Position numbers and translations under genes: made by a program
Notes under the pieces: generated by a model
Told to the model about the DNA's origin: nothing
The model's database searches: none
What the model saw: the letters and a program-made list of their open reading frames with translations, nothing else
Shown here: piece by piece, positions 1 to 6,468 of the stretch
How the letters are laid out: each line of letters begins with the position of its first letter
How positions within the stretch are numbered: the first letter of the stretch is position 1
Assembly: GCA_963578605.1 (NCBI GenBank)
Contig: CAUZEA010000169.1
Span: 1 to 8,894 of the forward strand
DNA: 8,894 bases
From: JAKVCB01 sp963578605
GTDB lineage: Bacteria; Planctomycetota; Planctomycetia; Pirellulales; Lacipirellulaceae
Direction: 5' to 3'

Positions 1-1433
1 GTGAGCAAAACCCACTGGTCGCCATTCTTGACCAAACCGGTAGAAATGCCGGCCACAGGATTCGTGATCGGAACGCCAGCCGCCATCAACCCGAGGGTAG
101 ACCCGCAAACCGACGCCATGGAACTCGAACCATTCGATTCCAGAATGTCGGAAATAACACGAATTGTGTAAGGGAACTTATCGTGATCGGGCAAGACTGG
201 GTTGACACTTCGTTCGGCGAGCATGCCATGCCCGATTTCGCGCCGGCCCGGTCCGCGGATCGGCCGGCACTCGCCGACCGAAAACGACGGGAAGTAGTAA
301 TCGAGCATGAATCGCTTGGAATACTCTTCAAAGAGCCCGTCGACCCGCTGCTCATCGCGTCCGGTACCCAAAGTGATCGTAATGAGGGCCTGGGTCTCAC
401 CCCGTTGGAAAAGTGCCGAACCGTGCACGCGGGGAATCACATCGACAATACATTCGATATTGCGAAGATCTTTGTGGCCACGGCCATCGGGGCGTACGCC
501 AGCCAGGATCGCGTCACGAACTACCTTTTCTTCGAGGTCATGCCAGGCAGTGGCAAACGCGGCTACTTCGATGGCATCTTTGGCCTCGGGATCGGGAATC
601 AAATCAGCCTGGGCACGTTCCTTCACTGCGGCGGCCACCTCGGCCTGCTCCTGCTTCCCTGGAGTCGACTTGGCCGTCTTCAAATCGTCGTAATACCGCT
701 CGTGCAGTTGAGCCAGGATGCCATTATCTTCGGGTGGCGTGACTTCCATCTTCTCCACACCAACCTTGTCCATTAGTTCCTGCTGCATTTCGCAGAGTTC
801 GCGAATCACCCGATGCGCTTCCATGATGGCCTCAGCCATTTTGTCTTCGGGCATTTCTCGGGCGAACCCCTCAATCATGAGCACTGCATCTTGAGTTCCC
901 GAGACGATTAAATCGAGTTCGCTCAATTCAAGTTGCTCATGCGTGGGGAACGGAACAAACTCTCCATTGACCAGGCCGAGTCTTAACGAGGCCAAGGGGC
1001 CTAAAAAGGGCAATGGCGAAACACAGAGCGCGGCCGCTGCCCCATTCATTGCCAAAACGTCACCATCGTTCTGGCGATCGCTGGCCATGACGAAATTTTG
1101 GATCTGAACTTCGTCTGCGAATCCCTCTGCAAACATAGGCCGGATGGGCCGATCGATGAGACGGGCAGTCAACGTTTCTTTGGTCGATGGGCGACCTTCA
1201 CGCTTGAGAAATCCTCCCGGGAACTTTCCCGCAGCCGCCTGTCGCTCCCGATAGTCACAAGTGAGCGGGAAAAAATTGATCCCGGGCCGCGGTGGACCCG
1301 TAGCCACGGCGCTCAGCGTCAAGGCTTCACCAAACCGCACCAAAACGCATCCCGCTGCCTGTTTCGCCAGGACGCCGGTTTCCATTCGAAATGTGCCACT
1401 ACCAATTTGTCTTTCTACGCTAATACAATTCAA
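1..1433 (-). CDS. pnp: Polynucleotide phosphorylase (PNPase), N-terminal two thirds, cut by the window edge
   Basis: PNPase is a trimeric 3'-to-5' phosphorolytic exoribonuclease that degrades mRNA in the cytoplasm. The visible 477 codons read without interruption. The first RNase PH core carries FLKREGRPS at about residues 75-83 and ARLIDRPIRPMF at about 90-101. An all-helical linker follows. The second RNase PH core begins near residue 312 with GVRPDGRG and continues with VHGSALFQRGETQAL, GRREIGHGMLAER and ESNGSSSMASVCGS. The window ends just before the expected catalytic DILGDED segment and the KH and S1 RNA-binding domains; the family is usually about 700 residues. I chose TTG at 1431-1433 as the start because it gives the family-like N-terminus MNCISVERQIG and lies 10 bases after AAGGA (1444-1448). 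The first in-frame ATG (1383-1385) would remove the first strand of the fold. The gene follows rpsO on the same strand, a widely conserved order. Confidence 0.97.
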   Translation of the reverse strand, partial: MNCISVERQIGSGTFRMETGVLAKQAAGCVLVRFGEALTLSAVATGPPRPGINFFPLTCDYRERQAAAGKFPGGFLKREGRPSTKETLTARLIDRPIRPMFAEGFADEVQIQNFVMASDRQNDGDVLAMNGAAAALCVSPLPFLGPLASLRLGLVNGEFVPFPTHEQLELSELDLIVSGTQDAVLMIEGFAREMPEDKMAEAIMEAHRVIRELCEMQQELMDKVGVEKMEVTPPEDNGILAQLHERYYDDLKTAKSTPGKQEQAEVAAAVKERAQADLIPDPEAKDAIEVAAFATAWHDLEEKVVRDAILAGVRPDGRGHKDLRNIECIVDVIPRVHGSALFQRGETQALITITLGTGRDEQRVDGLFEEYSKRFMLDYYFPSFSVGECRPIRGPGRREIGHGMLAERSVNPVLPDHDKFPYTIRVISDILESNGSSSMASVCGSTLGLMAAGVPITNPVAGISTGLVKNGDQWVLL

Positions 1434-1494
1434 GGGAGTTCTTTCCTTCAATGCGAGTTTGACCGTTAAAGTTGGAGATGCCAATCGCCCGAGC

Positions 1495-1519
1495 CGTTGC
1501 CCGTCGGCGGGCCGTAACG
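1495..1519 (-). promoter_or_regulatory. Stem-loop in the pnp leader
   Basis: On the minus strand GCCCG and CGGGC form a perfect five-pair stem around the four-base loop CCGA (1499-1512). CGTT/AACG pairs extend it outside a three-base bulge, giving about nine pairs in all. It lies about 60-85 bases upstream of the pnp start and has no following T-tract, so it is not a standard terminator. PNPase is known in E. coli to repress its own synthesis through a leader stem processed by RNase III. A similar role here is inferred from position only. Confidence 0.4.
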
Positions 1520-1550
1520 AGCCATGCCGATTGCCCAACCGCCCGGCAAA

Positions 1551-1556
1551 ATTTTA
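1551..1556 (-). promoter_or_regulatory. Possible -10 element for a pnp promoter
   Basis: The minus strand reads TAAAAT, five of six bases matching TATAAT, inside the only strongly AT-rich patch of the rpsO-pnp spacer. I see no good -35 hexamer at the usual distance. If used, it would start a pnp leader of roughly 110 bases containing the 1495-1519 stem-loop. Confidence 0.25.
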
Positions 1557-1564
1557 ATCCGTTA

Positions 1565-1616
1565 GTCGGGCAGAGCGGCACGAGATACCGTAAGCATGGC
1601 GCCGAAGCAGCCCGAC
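1565..1616 (-). other. Long-range stem-loop between rpsO and pnp
   Basis: GTCGGGC (1565-1571) and GCCCGAC (1610-1616) are perfect seven-base inverted repeats. A second inner pairing, CGGC (1576-1579) with GCCG (1601-1604), is nested inside. The 21-base apical region contains TACCGTA. On the minus strand the stem is followed after about eight bases by an AT-rich stretch rather than a clean T-run, so it is at best a weak terminator. It may be an RNA processing site or a 3'-end stabiliser for the rpsO message. Confidence 0.35.
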
Positions 1617-1797
1617 AAGGTCTCAACAGGTATGGCTCACTCCACCCACGAAAGAGACCCTTAGCAGGTCCACTTAAATTCGCCGGCCCAGAACGCGGCC
1701 AACGGAAAGGCCTTCGCAGAACTGTGGTAAGAAATCGGGTTTGCTTTTTCCAACAACCGACCTGCCCACAGGCACTGCACCACCAGCGAACGACAAC

Positions 1798-2067
1798 CTA
1801 CTTTCGAATCTTTAAACGTTTCAAGAGGTCGAGATACAGGGTGGGATCAATCCGCTTGACATAGTCGAGCAACCTACGACGCCGACTCACCATTCCCAGC
1901 AAACCACGCCGACTGGCATAGTCCTTGGGACGTTCCCGCATGTGTTCGGTCATCCGGCTGATACGACTGGTAAGCAGCGCAATTTGAACTTCCGGCGAAC
2001 CGGTATCGGACGTTGCACGTCCAAACTCACCAACTAGCTGCTCTTTTCGTTCTTTGGTTAACGCCAT
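1798..2067 (-). CDS. rpsO: 30S ribosomal protein S15
   Basis: S15 binds the central domain of 16S rRNA early in small-subunit assembly. The 89-residue product has the full usual length and the family pattern: an N-terminal FGRATSDTGSPEVQIALLTSRI segment broken here into FGRATSDTGSPEV (residues 15-27) and QIALLTSRI, then KDYASRRGLL (about 48-57), then RRRRLLDYVKR and a basic C-terminus ending KIRK. Asp49 and Ser52 of the rRNA-contact loop are present, as is the His in TEHM. The second contact His of E. coli S15 is replaced by Arg, and the two His after Asp are Tyr-Ala. The start is ATG at 2065-2067, six bases after GAGG (2074-2077), a good ribosome-binding site. It is followed by pnp, as in many bacteria. 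The upstream leader contains a nested stem-loop suited to autoregulation. Confidence 0.98.
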   Translation of the reverse strand: MALTKERKEQLVGEFGRATSDTGSPEVQIALLTSRISRMTEHMRERPKDYASRRGLLGMVSRRRRLLDYVKRIDPTLYLDLLKRLKIRK

Positions 2068-2084
2068 TTGGATCCTCGTACCCA

Positions 2085-2128
2085 GTGCCTTCGACCCCGC
2101 TTCGTTGGTTTCGCAACGGGGCGAGCAC
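2085..2128 (-). promoter_or_regulatory. Nested stem-loop directly upstream of the rpsO ribosome-binding site, candidate S15 autoregulatory element
   Basis: On the minus strand GTGC (2125-2128) pairs with GCAC (2085-2088). Inside it CCCC (2118-2121) pairs with GGGG (2095-2098), and then GTTG (2114-2117) pairs with CAAC (2104-2107), closing the six-base loop CGAAAC. The 3' side has a five-base bulge GAAGC, and an internal loop (TCG against TCGAAG) separates the outer pairs. The structure ends eight bases before the GAGG ribosome-binding site of rpsO. S15 represses its own mRNA through structured leaders in several bacterial groups, with different folds in each. That this is such a site is inferred from position and structure. 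Confidence 0.5.
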
Positions 2129-2130
2129 CA

Positions 2131-2164
2131 ATCTCCTAAACTACCACATCTCCTAAATTACTAC
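2131..2164. repeat. Two tandem copies of a 17-base repeat upstream of rpsO
   Basis: Plus-strand copies at 2131-2147 and 2148-2164 share the consensus ATCTCCTAAAYTACYAC and differ at two positions (15 of 17 identical), both C/T changes. Read on the coding (minus) strand each copy contains TTTAGGAGAT, a strong Shine-Dalgarno-like sequence, yet neither is followed by a plausible gene start. The repeat abuts the rpsO leader stem-loop. Confidence 0.8.
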
Positions 2165-2473
2165 AGTCAAAACTCTTACCAACAAAACCTACAAAAAAAC
2201 GACACTTCTCACTTTAGTCTGCCGCTATAACAACTCTCTCAGTGTACGGGGTTTGGGCCCGCCTGCAACCGCAAATCCCATGCCTGGGGCCGTAATTTTC
2301 AACCCGCCCGGGGGGCCTCACAAATGAAACCAACCGGGGGACTTCGTATCCGCTCGACCTCCGCCCGACGGCATCTCTGGTGAGATAGCATCTCCAGTGA
2401 AGCCCGAGGCCAGTTTTTTCCGACATTATCTGTGCGACGGCAATCGGTCGTAAGCCAGGTCTCGCTGGACACG
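2165..2473. other. Upstream part of the desaturase-rpsO gap, no gene seen
   Basis: The whole gap runs from 2068 to 2473; this is the part outside the rpsO leader elements. Frames crossing it give compositionally odd, Arg- and Pro-rich translations that run into the desaturase in another frame, so I do not call a gene. It contains the rpsO promoter candidate and one small inverted repeat, CTG-GAGAT (2377-2386, with a two-base GT bulge) against ATCTC-CAG (2390-2397). I found no T-tract terminator for the desaturase and no recognisable structural RNA. Confidence 0.5.
2241..2268 (-). promoter_or_regulatory. Candidate sigma-70-type promoter for rpsO
   Basis: On the minus strand TTGCAG (2263-2268) and TACACT (2241-2246) are separated by 16 bases. 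They match the -35 consensus at three and the -10 consensus at four of six positions. Transcription would begin near 2234 and give a leader of about 165 bases that contains both the tandem repeat and the stem-loop. The match is modest. Confidence 0.3.
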
Positions 2474-3493
2474 TTATGCCGGTTGTGTACCGTGGGGAAC
2501 GTCTCGCATGCGAACCACATCCCAGACCAGGCCGAACTTTTCCATCAGCCAGATCGCGTAATAGGTGGGATCGAACTCCCACCAGCGGTGTGCCTGGCTG
2601 GCGACGTGTTGGTAGGCATGGTGGTTATTGTGCCATCCCTCGCCGAACGCCAGAAAACCAACCCACCAATTGTTGCGGCTATCATCGGATGTCTCGTAAC
2701 GGCGAGAACCCCAGAGATGGGTTGCCGAATTAACGAACCAGGTGATGTGAAGGACATAAACCATGCGAACCCCCGTGCCCCACAGGACCATCGAAAGGCC
2801 ACCTCGCCACCCTCCCAGGCCGATGGATGTGCCGAAATACCCAACACAGTAAAGGGCCAATCCCAAAATGATATGGGAAGGTAAAAAGAGATGGTGAATC
2901 ACCATCATCACTTTATCTTTGCGGAGGTCGGGAGCATACCTCTCCATGACCATACGGTCCCACTTGCGGCCAAAATTCGGCATAAACCAAAACATGTGGC
3001 TCCACCATTTCCCGTTCCGTGGCGAGTGAGGATCTCCCTCTTTATCACTATAAACATGATGTTGGCGGTGGTGGGCAACCCAAGTTAAAGCTGAACCTTC
3101 ACCCGACAGGCCACCCAGAAAAGCCAGGGCCCAACGAATCACACGAAATGTCTTGAAACTCCCGTGAGTCAACAGGCGATGATAGCCCATACAAACCCCA
3201 AACATCCCAGTCATCGGAACCAGAATTAAGCAGACCACCAGTCCCTGCCAACTGTAGTAGAACGGGGCAACCACGGCCAAAGCATGAACCAGACCAATCC
3301 ACACTACGACTGGCCAATTCAGTCCCCGGCCCCACAACTCTTTGGAATTGGGACGAAGCAGTGGGGCCAATTGTTCGATGGTGTTCGGTGTTGTCGAATC
3401 AGGGTCAGCGGTCGGTGCTGATGACCTGTTCAAACTTCGATTTCGTCGTGTTGCCGGAGGTCGTGTTACCGGGGATTGAACATCAGCGCTCAT
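2474..3493 (-). CDS. Membrane fatty-acid (acyl-CoA / delta-9 type) desaturase
   Basis: This 339-residue protein belongs to the membrane di-iron desaturase family, which uses O2 and electrons from a carrier to put a double bond into a fatty acyl chain, most often at delta-9. All three histidine boxes are present: HRLLTH (105-110), HHRQHH (141-146) and HNNHH (288-292). The additional NSATHLWG (255-262) supplies further metal ligands, as in stearoyl-CoA desaturases. Hydrophobic segments at about 62-100, 118-132, 197-225 and 233-256 fit the expected four membrane spans with the His boxes facing the cytoplasm. The first 50 residues are a polar, Pro/Ser/Thr/Arg-rich extension before the family core. 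The start is the ATG at 3491-3493; the nearest Shine-Dalgarno-like GAGG lies about 13 bases away, so initiation may be SD-independent. No cytochrome b5 or ferredoxin domain is fused. The chain position modified cannot be read from sequence. Confidence 0.94.
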   Translation of the reverse strand: MSADVQSPVTRPPATRRNRSLNRSSAPTADPDSTTPNTIEQLAPLLRPNSKELWGRGLNWPVVVWIGLVHALAVVAPFYYSWQGLVVCLILVPMTGMFGVCMGYHRLLTHGSFKTFRVIRWALAFLGGLSGEGSALTWVAHHRQHHVYSDKEGDPHSPRNGKWWSHMFWFMPNFGRKWDRMVMERYAPDLRKDKVMMVIHHLFLPSHIILGLALYCVGYFGTSIGLGGWRGGLSMVLWGTGVRMVYVLHITWFVNSATHLWGSRRYETSDDSRNNWWVGFLAFGEGWHNNHHAYQHVASQAHRWWEFDPTYYAIWLMEKFGLVWDVVRMRDVPHGTQPA

Positions 3494-3587
3494 AGAAAAC
3501 GACTGCCTCTTTCAATGGATGGGGATTACCGCAGAACGAATCTCCTGTTCACTTCGATCCGCTCAGAAATGCTCCATCAGGTATGAA

Positions 3588-3603
3588 TGACAAACCAAGG
3601 TCA
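3588..3603. promoter_or_regulatory. Dyad TGAC-N8-GTCA upstream of the desaturase, possible operator
   Basis: The perfect half-sites TGAC (3588-3591) and GTCA (3600-3603) flank eight bases containing CCAAG. CTTGG and CCAAG recur nearby at 3628-3632 and 3647-3651. The size resembles binding sites of small dimeric repressors. No regulator is identified and such short dyads can arise by chance. Confidence 0.2.
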
Positions 3604-3730
3604 GATTGCTTTAACCGCTCAGTTTGTCTTGGTGATTCTCGTTACGCCAAGTGGTTCAAAACTTGCCTAACAGCGGGTAATTTGAGTTTTGCTTTTCATT
3701 AAGCATAGGGAGATTGACAGTTGCTGACTA

Positions 3731-3743
3731 GCCCACGCTGGGC
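3731..3743 (-). terminator. Small GC-rich hairpin after comEC, weak terminator candidate
   Basis: GCCCA and TGGGC form a perfect five-pair stem with a three-base loop, 44 bases downstream of the comEC stop codon. There is no T-run after it on the minus strand, so it would need Rho or would act only as a 3'-end stabiliser. Confidence 0.2.
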
Positions 3744-3786
3744 CTGCCGACAAATTCAACGTTCTTCGTCATAATCCGCAAATTCA

Positions 3787-6372
3787 TCACTTATTAACGG
3801 GTTGAATTGGACAAACGCCCGCCATGCACGGTTTTGCACCACGCCAACAGGACACCTGGATAGCCCCATCCGGCTCGACCACGACTTCAATCGCACCATC
3901 CCGATCGGTCCGGAGCACTTCTGCCCCGGATTGCTCATAAATATCAACGGTCGGCTCGATACCACGGTGACTGCCACCGCTAATCACCACCCATTCAGGG
4001 GTGCACCAGGCCGCAAATCGGGACGGATCACTGTGCCGACTGCCATGATGAGGGGCCAACAACACATTGCAGTCATAAGGGGGGGCGGCGATGACCATAT
4101 CCAAACCGGGGCCCTCCAAATCACCTGGTAGCAACAGACGGCAACCTGCAAATTCAATCGCCAGGGTAATGCTATTGGCATTGTCGCTTCCGACCACCCT
4201 TTCGGGTGGTGGATGAAAGACCTCAACTTGGACCTCGGGACCGACCACGAGACGATCTCCTGACCAGATCTCCCGGACGGGAATATGATGTGCCGCCAGG
4301 AGTTCCCTCAGTTGGACTGGGGCCGTTGTGTCATTGCCCGGGTTGGCAATAGCTTGGAACATGGCAGGTGAAACATAAACTGCTCCCACAGGGAACCGCC
4401 GCAACAAATCTGGCAGCGCATTAAAGTGGTCGACGTCGGCATGTGACAAAACAATTCCGTCAACACGTCGGATCCCGGTTTCCCAGAGGTAAGTCGCGAC
4501 CGTCTGTGCGGCGTATTCGGGCGACCCCAGCGACCCCGCGTCGTAGAGAATTGTTGCACCACCCGGCATTCGCAAGCAAACACAACCACCATGCCCGAGC
4601 GATACAAAACCGCATTCGAGTTTTCCTCCGGTACGGCAGTGGGACAACGCGAGAGTCGCCCCCAGCGTGATCCACAGGCAAAACGCACCGAGCTGCCACC
4701 GCAGGGGCAGCAGTTTCTTGCTAGAAACGACCATGCAGACCAACAAACCGAGATAAAACCCTGTAACCCACCAAGTTGCGGGACCAGCGACCCAGAAATG
4801 GCCTCCGGGCACCGCCTCGGCAAAATCAACAAGCCTCTCTAATCCGAGTAGCGCATGATCACAAACCCAACCACAAGGCCCTGCCAGGGGGGGTAAAAAA
4901 ATGCCGCAAATAAGCAGCGCGAAACCGCTCAGCAAAACTGCGGTGATCAATGGCCACACAAAGGGACTGATCAAGATCGCCACTGGCGTGACCACATGAA
5001 ATTGCTGCATCACCAATGGCAAGGCGACAAGCCAGATTGCCAAAGTGGCCAGAAGTAAACACCAGTTCCAGCGTACAAACTGCACCGCTGCCCGCACTGG
5101 CCAGGGGTGCGAGGCATGAACAAGCCGTCTTACCGGGTCTTTGGCACCCTGTCTTTGCTGCTCGGCGAATCGGCTGCCAAACACGATCAGGGTTGCCACC
5201 GCCAAAAAACTGAGTTGCGGGCCAACCCCAAAGAGATCGCTCGGGTTGAACGCCAACACGACCAATCCAGCCGCGGCGAGCGAGTTGACAGCAACCACGC
5301 GTCGTCCCGTTCCCGCCGCGAGGCAAACCAATACCGCCAGCACCGCGGCCCGAACGACGGGGGGACGAGCTCCAGCGACCAGGGCGTAGAAGATAACCAG
5401 CACAACGATCAAGGTCAGGGCGGTTCGCCTCGGAATGAGCCCCAGATTCTTAATGCCGAGCAATCCTAAGACCAGAACCCCCAAATGCAATCCCGAAACG
5501 ACGAGCAGATGGACGGTTCCAGTCGTGATGTAGCGGGTCACGGTTTCCTGCGAGACCGCTTCGCGTTGGCCGAGCAAGATCGCGTTAGCCAGTGGTACGC
5601 GGTGGGGATCCAGGTAGCGGCGCAGCTGCTCTTCACCCGACGCACGAACCGAGTCAAACCATCGCCCGATTGGAAAGATCGCAGCCGCCTGTAACGTTTT
5701 TACACAAGCGGGGGAATTGCTGACCAGGCGGCTTAAGCGACGGTGGGCCCGGGCGTGGCTGGCAAAGTCAAACTCTCCTGGATTCTGCGGAGTTGCTATT
5801 TTTTGCAACTGGCCGAAGACTTGCAAGCGGTCGCCAGCGGAAACTTTTACGAGCCGACCACCAACAGTCAGTTGACATAAGCCACTCACTGGAAACCATC
5901 CCGTACCATCCCGCAGTGCAACGGCTCGCACCCACAAGCGGCTGCGGGACTGACGGGGAATCGCGCGATAGGGTGATGGCGGAGGCACCGGCAGTTCAGC
6001 GGGACTTTCCAACGCCATAACTTCCAGGCAGGCCGGTCTGAGATGTTGGTCAGCAAATCTGGAAATATCAGATCGTGCAAACACATGCCACTGCAAATGG
6101 TGCCACGCCCCACCGGTTGCCGCGACCGACAGCAACAGAATGAGTGCAGCCCCCGTTCCCCGACAGCGGTGCCACCATACCCACCAGCAACACCAGCCAA
6201 TCAGGGCGGTCAACCACCAGCAGGCAAACGGGATAGGGCGGTTCCCCCCCACCCCGAACGCGGAAAACAGGGCGTAGCGGTCAACCAGAATGCCCATGCA
6301 GAATGCTGCCAATGCCATTGCCAGGGGTTGGTAGGTCAAAGGGTCCACGTACCGACTTGCATCGGTGGGCAT
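3787..6372 (-). CDS. comEC: ComEC/Rec2-family DNA uptake channel with C-terminal metallo-beta-lactamase-like domain
   Basis: ComEC forms the inner-membrane channel that imports single-stranded DNA in natural transformation. From the chosen start the protein is 861 residues. An N-terminal membrane pair starts at about 17-36. A soluble OB-like region (about 114-227) contains the family signature PQNPGEFDFASHAR (from 195). The multi-span competence domain carries VSGLHLG (292-298) and NPSDLFGVGPQLSF (376-389). The C-terminal beta-lactamase-like domain has YDAG (610-613), SHADVDH (643-649), LPGD (748-751) and PHHGS (774-778). The usual DVGQGD motif is SLGHGGC here (about 591-597). The frame stays open to a GTG at 6664-6666. 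I chose ATG at 6370-6372, nine codons inside another ATG at 6397-6399, because the first 98 residues of the long form look non-family and cover a terminator-like hairpin and T-tract. No start has a clear Shine-Dalgarno. No other competence gene is in view. Confidence 0.92.
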   Translation of the reverse strand: MPTDASRYVDPLTYQPLAMALAAFCMGILVDRYALFSAFGVGGNRPIPFACWWLTALIGWCCWWVWWHRCRGTGAALILLLSVAATGGAWHHLQWHVFARSDISRFADQHLRPACLEVMALESPAELPVPPPSPYRAIPRQSRSRLWVRAVALRDGTGWFPVSGLCQLTVGGRLVKVSAGDRLQVFGQLQKIATPQNPGEFDFASHARAHRRLSRLVSNSPACVKTLQAAAIFPIGRWFDSVRASGEEQLRRYLDPHRVPLANAILLGQREAVSQETVTRYITTGTVHLLVVSGLHLGVLVLGLLGIKNLGLIPRRTALTLIVVLVIFYALVAGARPPVVRAAVLAVLVCLAAGTGRRVVAVNSLAAAGLVVLAFNPSDLFGVGPQLSFLAVATLIVFGSRFAEQQRQGAKDPVRRLVHASHPWPVRAAVQFVRWNWCLLLATLAIWLVALPLVMQQFHVVTPVAILISPFVWPLITAVLLSGFALLICGIFLPPLAGPCGWVCDHALLGLERLVDFAEAVPGGHFWVAGPATWWVTGFYLGLLVCMVVSSKKLLPLRWQLGAFCLWITLGATLALSHCRTGGKLECGFVSLGHGGCVCLRMPGGATILYDAGSLGSPEYAAQTVATYLWETGIRRVDGIVLSHADVDHFNALPDLLRRFPVGAVYVSPAMFQAIANPGNDTTAPVQLRELLAAHHIPVREIWSGDRLVVGPEVQVEVFHPPPERVVGSDNANSITLAIEFAGCRLLLPGDLEGPGLDMVIAAPPYDCNVLLAPHHGSRHSDPSRFAAWCTPEWVVISGGSHRGIEPTVDIYEQSGAEVLRTDRDGAIEVVVEPDGAIQVSCWRGAKPCMAGVCPIQPVNK

Positions 6373-6431
6373 CGCCGTCTTGGGAGGACTGGCTACCATG
6401 CGAAGACCGGTCAGCAAAGGGAGAAGCAAGT

Positions 6432-6459
6432 AAAAAAAGAAAAACCTGGCCACCGGCCA
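6432..6459 (-). terminator. Terminator-like hairpin and T-tract in front of comEC
   Basis: On the minus strand TGGCC (6455-6459), loop GGT and GGCCA (6447-6451) form a perfect five-pair stem. Two bases (GG) follow, then five T, one C and seven T (6432-6444). This is the layout of a short intrinsic terminator. It lies 33 to 60 bases upstream of the two plausible comEC ATG codons and would be translated as Trp-Pro-Val-Ala-Arg-Phe-Phe-Phe-Phe-Tyr if the long frame were used. It could attenuate comEC or block antisense transcription arriving from the peptidase gene. Confidence 0.45.
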
Positions 6460-6468
6460 ATGGTCGTG

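Larger units (their letters stand above)
1434..1797 (-). other. rpsO-pnp intergenic region / pnp leader, 364 bases, no gene seen
   Basis: No convincing protein-coding frame lies here; the open frames have no recognisable protein character. The minus strand holds two possible stem-loops (1565-1616 and 1495-1519), an AT-rich block that could be a -10 element (1551-1556) and the AAGGA ribosome-binding site of pnp (1444-1448). I see no strong intrinsic terminator after rpsO; the only nearby hairpin has four base pairs and no T-tract. Read-through from rpsO into pnp is therefore possible. In E. coli the rpsO-pnp spacer carries an attenuator and an RNase III-processed hairpin. Whether this spacer works the same way is inference. 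Confidence 0.6.
3494..3786. other. comEC-desaturase gap, about 290 bases, no gene seen
   Basis: The gap between the comEC stop and the desaturase start has no credible coding frame. It holds two small dyads: GCCCA-CGC-TGGGC at 3731-3743, about 45 bases past the comEC stop, and TGAC-N8-GTCA at 3588-3603, about 95 bases before the desaturase ATG. No convincing promoter hexamers for the desaturase were found on the minus strand, but one is expected here because the spacing argues against co-transcription. Confidence 0.5.

Noticed and set aside
183..776. A 197-codon plus-strand frame within pnp
   Set aside because: It is the shadow of the PNPase frame, whose translation matches the family throughout this interval.
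1761..1779. A terminator hairpin after rpsO
   Set aside because: The best pairing is four base pairs (CCTG/CAGG or TGCC/GGCA) and is not followed by a T-tract.
1472..1864. A 130-codon plus-strand frame across the rpsO-pnp spacer
   Set aside because: It overlaps the end of rpsO, has Arg-rich low-character sequence and no ribosome-binding site.
2065..2126. A short leader frame starting at a GTG after the second AGGAGA motif and overlapping rpsO
   Set aside because: It is only about 34 codons, uses GTG and would run into rpsO out of frame. The same bases are better explained as the leader stem-loop.
2165..2473. A possible structural RNA (RNase P, tmRNA, SRP or 6S) in the longest gap
   Set aside because: I looked for the hallmark sequences of these RNAs on both strands and found none. 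Only a small bulged inverted repeat is present.
2214..2582. A 122-codon minus-strand frame in the desaturase-rpsO gap
   Set aside because: It overlaps the desaturase C-terminus in another frame and its translation looks like random GC-rich sequence without domains.
3714..3743. TTGACA on the plus strand as a -35 element
   Set aside because: No -10 hexamer lies at 15-19 bases, and the following sequence is a GC-rich hairpin. There is no plus-strand gene downstream.
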